This document shows positions 5,998-8,769 of a stretch of 8,769 nucleotides of DNA, piece after piece. The DNA comes from Actinomycetes bacterium (GTDB lineage Bacteria > Actinomycetota > Acidimicrobiia > Acidimicrobiales > RAAP-2). The stretch spans positions 1-8,769 of the forward strand of contig JANXTQ010000096.1 in the NCBI GenBank assembly GCA_025352305.1, in the 5' to 3' direction. Position 1 is the first letter of the stretch, and the number at the start of each line of letters is the position of its first letter. A model generated the notes under the pieces. The model was not told the DNA's origin, ran no database searches, and worked only from the letters and a program-made list of their open reading frames with translations. The translations under genes were made by a program, and so were the position numbers.

Positions 5998-7302
5998 ATG
6001 GCGTGGGATTTTGAGACCGAACCGGAGTTCGAAGAACAACTCGCCTGGATGCGCGAATTCATGAGAGAAGAGATCTTTCCGATTGAGACGCTGCGCCTGT
6101 CGTACGACGGAATTCTCGAGATCATTAAGCCACTGCAGGACGAAGTTCGCCGCCGGGGCCTGTGGGCGGCGCACCTTCCGAGCGAACTCGGCGGAATGGG
6201 CTTTGGCCAGGTTCGTCTCGGTCTCATGCACGAGGTGCTCGGTCAGTCGGGACTCGGACCGTTGGTCTTTGGAAACAACGCGCCCGACAGCGGTAACGCG
6301 GAGTTACTCGCCGTGGGCATGGAGATGACGGGGCGCCACGATATTCGTGAACGATGGATGCAGCCGCTGCTCGACGGAAAAATTCGCTCTGGATTTTCAA
6401 TGACCGAACCTCACACCGCGGGCAGCGACCCACGGTTGCTCGAGACAACGGCCGTTAAAGATGGAGACGAATGGGTCATCAACGGTCGAAAGTGGTACAC
6501 CACGAACGGCTCAGTTGCGGACATTTTGATCGTTATGGCGGTCAGCAATCCCGATGTTCACCCCTACCAGGGTTCGTCGATGTTCGTCGTCCCGGTCGGC
6601 ACTGCGGGAGTCAAAATTCTTCGTGACGTGGGCGCGATGGATGACCCGCAAGTTGTCTACGGACGCTTTGGGAATCACGCCGAGATCCTTTATGAAGATG
6701 TGCGCATTCCCGCTGACCACCTAATTGGGCCCGAAGGTTCGGGCTTTATGCTCGCTCAAGCTCGTCTCGGGCCCGGTCGGATACATCACTGCATGCGCTG
6801 GCTCGGACAGTCACAGCGGGCGTTCGACATGATGTGCGAACGCTCACTCAGTCGCTTTACGCACGGATCGCTGCTCAGTGAGAAGCAAACCATTCAGAAC
6901 TGGATTGCCGACTCAATGGCCGAGATGAACGCGGCTCGACTAATGACGCTGCAGGCGGCGTGGAAAATGGACAAGGTCGGAGCTTCGGCGTCACGCGTTG
7001 AAATTGCCATGATCAAGTACTACGGCGCCACGGTTTTGCACAATGTCGTTGACCGCGCAATTCAAACGTACGGATCACTCGGATATTCGGCCGATATGCC
7101 GCTGGAGGCAATGTATCGAGCGGCACGAGCCGCACGAATCTATGACGGACCCGATGAGGTTCACCGCCAAACTGTCGCTCGTCACGCTTTGAAGGGTTAC
7201 ACCGCCAGCGAAATACCGACTCAGCACATTCCCACGCGCCGCGAAGCCGCGCGTGAGAAGTTCGCGGGAATTTTGGAGTTCCTCGAAGCAGAACAGGTCT
7301 AA
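5998..7302 (+). CDS. Acyl-CoA dehydrogenase, ACAD10/11-like C-terminal motif
   Basis: This 434-residue protein is a second FAD-dependent acyl-CoA dehydrogenase, expected to form the 2,3-double bond of an acyl-CoA in the cytoplasm. It shows the signature FSMTEPHTAGSDP (133-145), DGDEWVINGRKWYTT (155-169), EDVRIPADHLIG (233-244), QTYGSLGYSADMPL (356-369) and YDGPDEVHRQ (382-391). Asp383 occupies the place of the catalytic Glu of medium-chain enzymes, as in the ADGPDEVH motif of ACAD10/11-type proteins, so it may be the base. It is about 40 residues longer than the first dehydrogenase, with a charged C-terminal tail after the last motif. The two share the fold but are clearly different subfamilies, not a recent duplication. 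The gene diverges from ribC across 116 bases and faces a terminator shared with the secreted-protein gene. Its substrate is unknown; beta-oxidation of a branched or large acyl group is plausible. Confidence 0.92.
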   Translation: MAWDFETEPEFEEQLAWMREFMREEIFPIETLRLSYDGILEIIKPLQDEVRRRGLWAAHLPSELGGMGFGQVRLGLMHEVLGQSGLGPLVFGNNAPDSGNAELLAVGMEMTGRHDIRERWMQPLLDGKIRSGFSMTEPHTAGSDPRLLETTAVKDGDEWVINGRKWYTTNGSVADILIVMAVSNPDVHPYQGSSMFVVPVGTAGVKILRDVGAMDDPQVVYGRFGNHAEILYEDVRIPADHLIGPEGSGFMLAQARLGPGRIHHCMRWLGQSQRAFDMMCERSLSRFTHGSLLSEKQTIQNWIADSMAEMNAARLMTLQAAWKMDKVGASASRVEIAMIKYYGATVLHNVVDRAIQTYGSLGYSADMPLEAMYRAARAARIYDGPDEVHRQTVARHALKGYTASEIPTQHIPTRREAAREKFAGILEFLEAEQV

Positions 7303-7396
7303 GGGACCGAGGGATCGCGCGCGAACGCGGTGAACGTTTTCTGGCGCGCCAGTGAACTGATTGGCGTCGTACGCAACATCAGCGAAAACAACTGAA

Positions 7397-7442
7397 AAGT
7401 GGGGCCCGGCGACGCGATCTCTCGCGCCGCCGGACCCCACTT
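7397..7442 (-). terminator. Strong hairpin terminator between convergent genes
   Basis: A 46-base inverted repeat begins AAGTGGGG and ends CCCCACTT. It pairs 19 bases in each arm with two mismatches in each stem half (C against A at 7405/7434 and A against C at 7412/7427), using the remaining 8, 6 and 5 base-pair blocks, and closes with a TCTC loop. On the minus strand the stem ends in ACTTTTCAGTTGTTTTC, a T-rich tail about 11 bases after the secreted-protein stop, so it fits a Rho-independent terminator for that gene. On the plus strand the tail is TTAAAACT, weaker, but the stem could also stop transcription from the dehydrogenase. Confidence 0.8.
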
Positions 7443-7453
7443 AAAACTGTGTG

Positions 7454-8134
7454 TTAGTTGACTGCGAAGAACAAGAACAAGTTGGTCGGAATGATTCCGG
7501 TGGTCTTCTTGGCCTTGACCTGAGCGTTCAAGTACTGGAACGACTTGTGTGCGTTGATGGAGTTCCAGACGCTCTTGCTCGTCACACCGACCACTTTTAC
7601 GTCCCACCATTCCGCTTGGCGGCTATTGGCTGTCGTGATGAAGTGCTCGTGACCCGGGGTCGCGGAGTTCTTCAACGCTGCGGTGAGCTGGGCCTTGGTG
7701 TACTGAGGGTAAAGCGGCTTAAGCGCCGGCTCTAAACGACTCAAGTCAATGGTGCCCGGGTGGTCTACACAGACCAACCCATTGGGGCACTGCATGGACA
7801 TCGTGGGAACCGTGAAGCCGAGCGGAATCGTGATGTACAACGGATCGAAGTTTTTGGCGGGAGCGGTCTTGTAGGTCGCACCGGCTTCACAACCTGACGA
7901 GGCACCGGACGAAACCTTCTGGTCGCAGTAGAAGCCCTTCGTATAGGTGAAGCTGACTGCTCCTCCGTTGAAGTAGGACTGGGACATCCCGAATTCATTA
8001 ATGCCCATTCCCTTGGCAGTTGCATTGCTCGAAGGCGACGTGGTCGCTGCGGTTGCGACTCCCACACTCAGCAGTGCGGCGATCGCGGCGACTGCGACGA
8101 GCGCTCGCGGATGTTTGTTGGTAAAAGTTTTCAT
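7454..8134 (-). CDS. Small secreted protein of unknown function
   Basis: I do not recognise a named family. The 226-residue product begins MKTFTNKHPRALVAVAAIAA, a signal peptide with a basic start and a hydrophobic core; ATA-A near residues 27-30 is a likely signal peptidase site, so the mature part would act outside the membrane. It contains four cysteines (70, 82, 116, 122) that could form two disulfides, a PGHEHFIT segment with His162 and His164, VDHPGTIDLSRLEP (123-136), EWWDVKVVGV (175-184) and a hydrophobic end PTNLFLFFAVN. The ATG at 8134 is chosen over an upstream in-frame start at 8170 because GAAGGG lies 6 bases before it and it puts the signal peptide at the very N-terminus. The gene stands alone, with its own terminator and a long upstream region. 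No enzyme activity can be assigned; a metal or ligand-binding role is only a guess. Confidence 0.85.
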   Translation of the reverse strand: MKTFTNKHPRALVAVAAIAALLSVGVATAATTSPSSNATAKGMGINEFGMSQSYFNGGAVSFTYTKGFYCDQKVSSGASSGCEAGATYKTAPAKNFDPLYITIPLGFTVPTMSMQCPNGLVCVDHPGTIDLSRLEPALKPLYPQYTKAQLTAALKNSATPGHEHFITTANSRQAEWWDVKVVGVTSKSVWNSINAHKSFQYLNAQVKAKKTTGIIPTNLFLFFAVN

Positions 8135-8140
8135 GTGTTT

Positions 8141-8146
8141 CCCTTC
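8141..8146 (-). promoter_or_regulatory. Ribosome binding site of the secreted-protein gene
   Basis: Read on the minus strand this is GAAGGG with a 6-base spacer to the ATG at 8134. It supports that start, which coincides with the beginning of the signal peptide. Confidence 0.6.
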
Positions 8147-8233
8147 GTGCAGACCCGAGTGGTCGTACATACCTTTTTCGAAGCCGCTCGACGTTTCGGA
8201 TGACGATCTCGTCTGATTCGTGGTGCGTCGGGA

Positions 8234-8286
8234 TCTCCTTCACGCAATTTCTAATAAAGCACTGCGAGTTGATTGGATGAAGGAGA
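8234..8286. repeat. 9-base perfect inverted repeat upstream of the secreted-protein gene
   Basis: TCTCCTTCA at 8234-8242 is the exact reverse complement of TGAAGGAGA at 8278-8286, with 35 bases between. It lies 100-152 bases upstream of the secreted-protein start, so it could be a two-part operator or a hairpin in a long leader. Each arm looks like a ribosome binding site on one strand, but no suitably spaced start codon with a sensible frame follows either one. Confidence 0.4.
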
Positions 8287-8507
8287 AGTGTGAAACGCCA
8301 TTTTTGAATGAGTGAGGCGAGGATCTCCCAGCGGCTTCACAATCCGCAGGGGGCATCATCCAGGAAGTCAAGAAGGAAGAAATTCTCGCACGTTCAAATT
8401 GGTCGTCGTCGGCGAATGCTCGGGGCGAGCGGACCTAGATCGAGAGACCGTGGTAAGTTTTGAATCAGTGGGCCACATTGCTCGCTTTTTTGTATCGATT
8501 GAAGTCA

Positions 8508-8524
8508 TCACCTCTTACAGGTGA
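8508..8524. repeat. Short hairpin TCACCT-CTTAC-AGGTGA
   Basis: Perfect 6-base arms surround a 5-base loop. It lies in the gene-free right part and is not followed by a T-run on the plus strand, so it is more like an operator or a minor RNA hairpin than a terminator. Chance occurrence is possible. Confidence 0.3.
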
Positions 8525-8574
8525 AGTTTGTTGCTCAAGTCCTTGGCAACTCGCGCAAAAGCGGAGTTGGGGAC

Positions 8575-8703
8575 CTATGCAAATATCAGTTGAACTGCAA
8601 CGTGTTGATGAGAGTTCAACACAATCATCAATGAGTAGCGCCACGGGTTGCGAACGATTTCGCGGGCGCCCAGCGATCGAAACCTCTTCGCTATGTCGCG
8701 CAC
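8575..8703 (-). pseudogene. Possible gene remnant, 42-codon protein-like open frame
   Basis: On the minus strand a frame open from 8751 to the TAG at 8575-8577 encodes, from a GTG at 8703, a peptide with segments such as RDIAKRFRSLGAREIV and NPWRYSLMIVLNSHQ. Its balanced mix of charged, aromatic and aliphatic residues looks more like real protein than the other frames here, and its first part favours G or C in third positions. There is no ATG, no ribosome binding site and no family I recognise. It may be the tail of a decayed gene, or chance. Confidence 0.2.
8589..8631. repeat. Overlapping inverted repeats with alternative pairings
   Basis: Three perfect pairings share arms: GTTGAACT (8589-8596) with AGTTCAAC (8613-8620), GTGTTGA (8602-8608) with TCAACAC (8616-8622), and TTGATGA (8605-8611) with TCATCAA (8625-8631). 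The first and second compete for one arm, as do the second and third. The region could fold in alternative ways as RNA, or carry clustered binding half-sites as DNA. No neighbouring gene explains it. Confidence 0.35.
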
Positions 8704-8769
8704 CGGTTCGACGTTGCGACTGCGTTGCTGGGCCGTCGACGTGATGCCTGCTCATAGTTTCGCTCAACT

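Larger units (their letters stand above)
8135..8769. other. Right-hand stretch without a convincing gene
   Basis: No open frame here shows a recognisable protein. The part next to 8134 must contain the promoter of the minus-strand secreted-protein gene, though no clear -10 and -35 pair stands out. Open frames on both strands at about 8308-8463, 8460-8744 and 8465-8767 lack good ribosome sites and have odd compositions rich in Arg, Ser and Cys. A short minus-strand frame (8575-8751) looks more protein-like and is described separately. Several inverted repeats are present: 8234-8286, 8508-8524 and the overlapping set at 8589-8631. The stretch may hold a decayed gene, a small RNA or a long control region. 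Confidence 0.5.

Noticed and set aside
5882..5998. 39-residue N-terminal extension of the riboflavin synthase frame
   Set aside because: It has no family similarity, would cover the divergent promoter region, and a near-consensus ribosome site precedes GTG 5881.
8308..8463. 51-codon plus-strand frame beginning MSEARISQRLHNPQ
   Set aside because: No ribosome site at a usable distance and an Arg/Lys/Ser-rich composition without a motif.
8422..8490. GCGAGC/GCTCGC pairing followed by six T as a terminator
   Set aside because: The loop is over 50 bases and the stem only 6 base pairs, and there is no gene upstream for it to terminate.
8460..8744. 94-codon plus-strand open frame
   Set aside because: Cys/Arg/Ser-rich, no ribosome site, no recognisable similarity, and it crosses the inverted-repeat region.

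Overview
The window reads as a chromosomal segment of a moderately GC-rich bacterium, most likely an actinomycete and perhaps of the Acidimicrobiia type. That placement is an inference. It rests on FadD19-like and FadE-like genes resembling mycobacterial ones, GTG starts, dense packing and actinobacterial-looking codon use. No rRNA, tRNA, transposase, CRISPR array or phage gene was seen.

Layout from left to right. Bases 1-329 hold no gene I can support. At 330-2447 (+) lies a membrane acyltransferase with a C-terminal SGNH domain, probably an O-acetylase of a cell-surface glycan. It meets tail to tail, with a 4-base stop-codon overlap, a minus-strand acyl-CoA synthetase (2444-4060) resembling the FadD19 group. 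Divergent from the synthetase is an acyl-CoA dehydrogenase (4185-5363, +), preceded by a 9-codon open frame whose stop overlaps the dehydrogenase start. This gene in turn overlaps tail to tail a minus-strand gene (5360-5881) whose protein matches the archaeal type of riboflavin synthase, a lumazine-synthase-fold enzyme unrelated to the usual bacterial RibE. Divergent from that gene is a second acyl-CoA dehydrogenase (5998-7302, +). A strong hairpin terminator (7397-7442) separates it from a minus-strand gene for a small secreted protein of unknown function (7454-8134). The last 635 bases have no convincing gene but contain several inverted repeats.

Taken together, the synthetase (CoA activation) and the two dehydrogenases (FAD-dependent alpha,beta-desaturation) look like part of a pathway that activates and beta-oxidises a carboxylic acid, possibly a branched, cyclic or sterol-type side chain; the substrate cannot be read from the sequence. 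The riboflavin synthase supplies the precursor of the FAD that both dehydrogenases need, so its position between them may be functional or fortuitous. The archaeal-type riboflavin synthase in a bacterial setting is the most notable observation. The secreted protein and the leader-like open frame before the first dehydrogenase come next.
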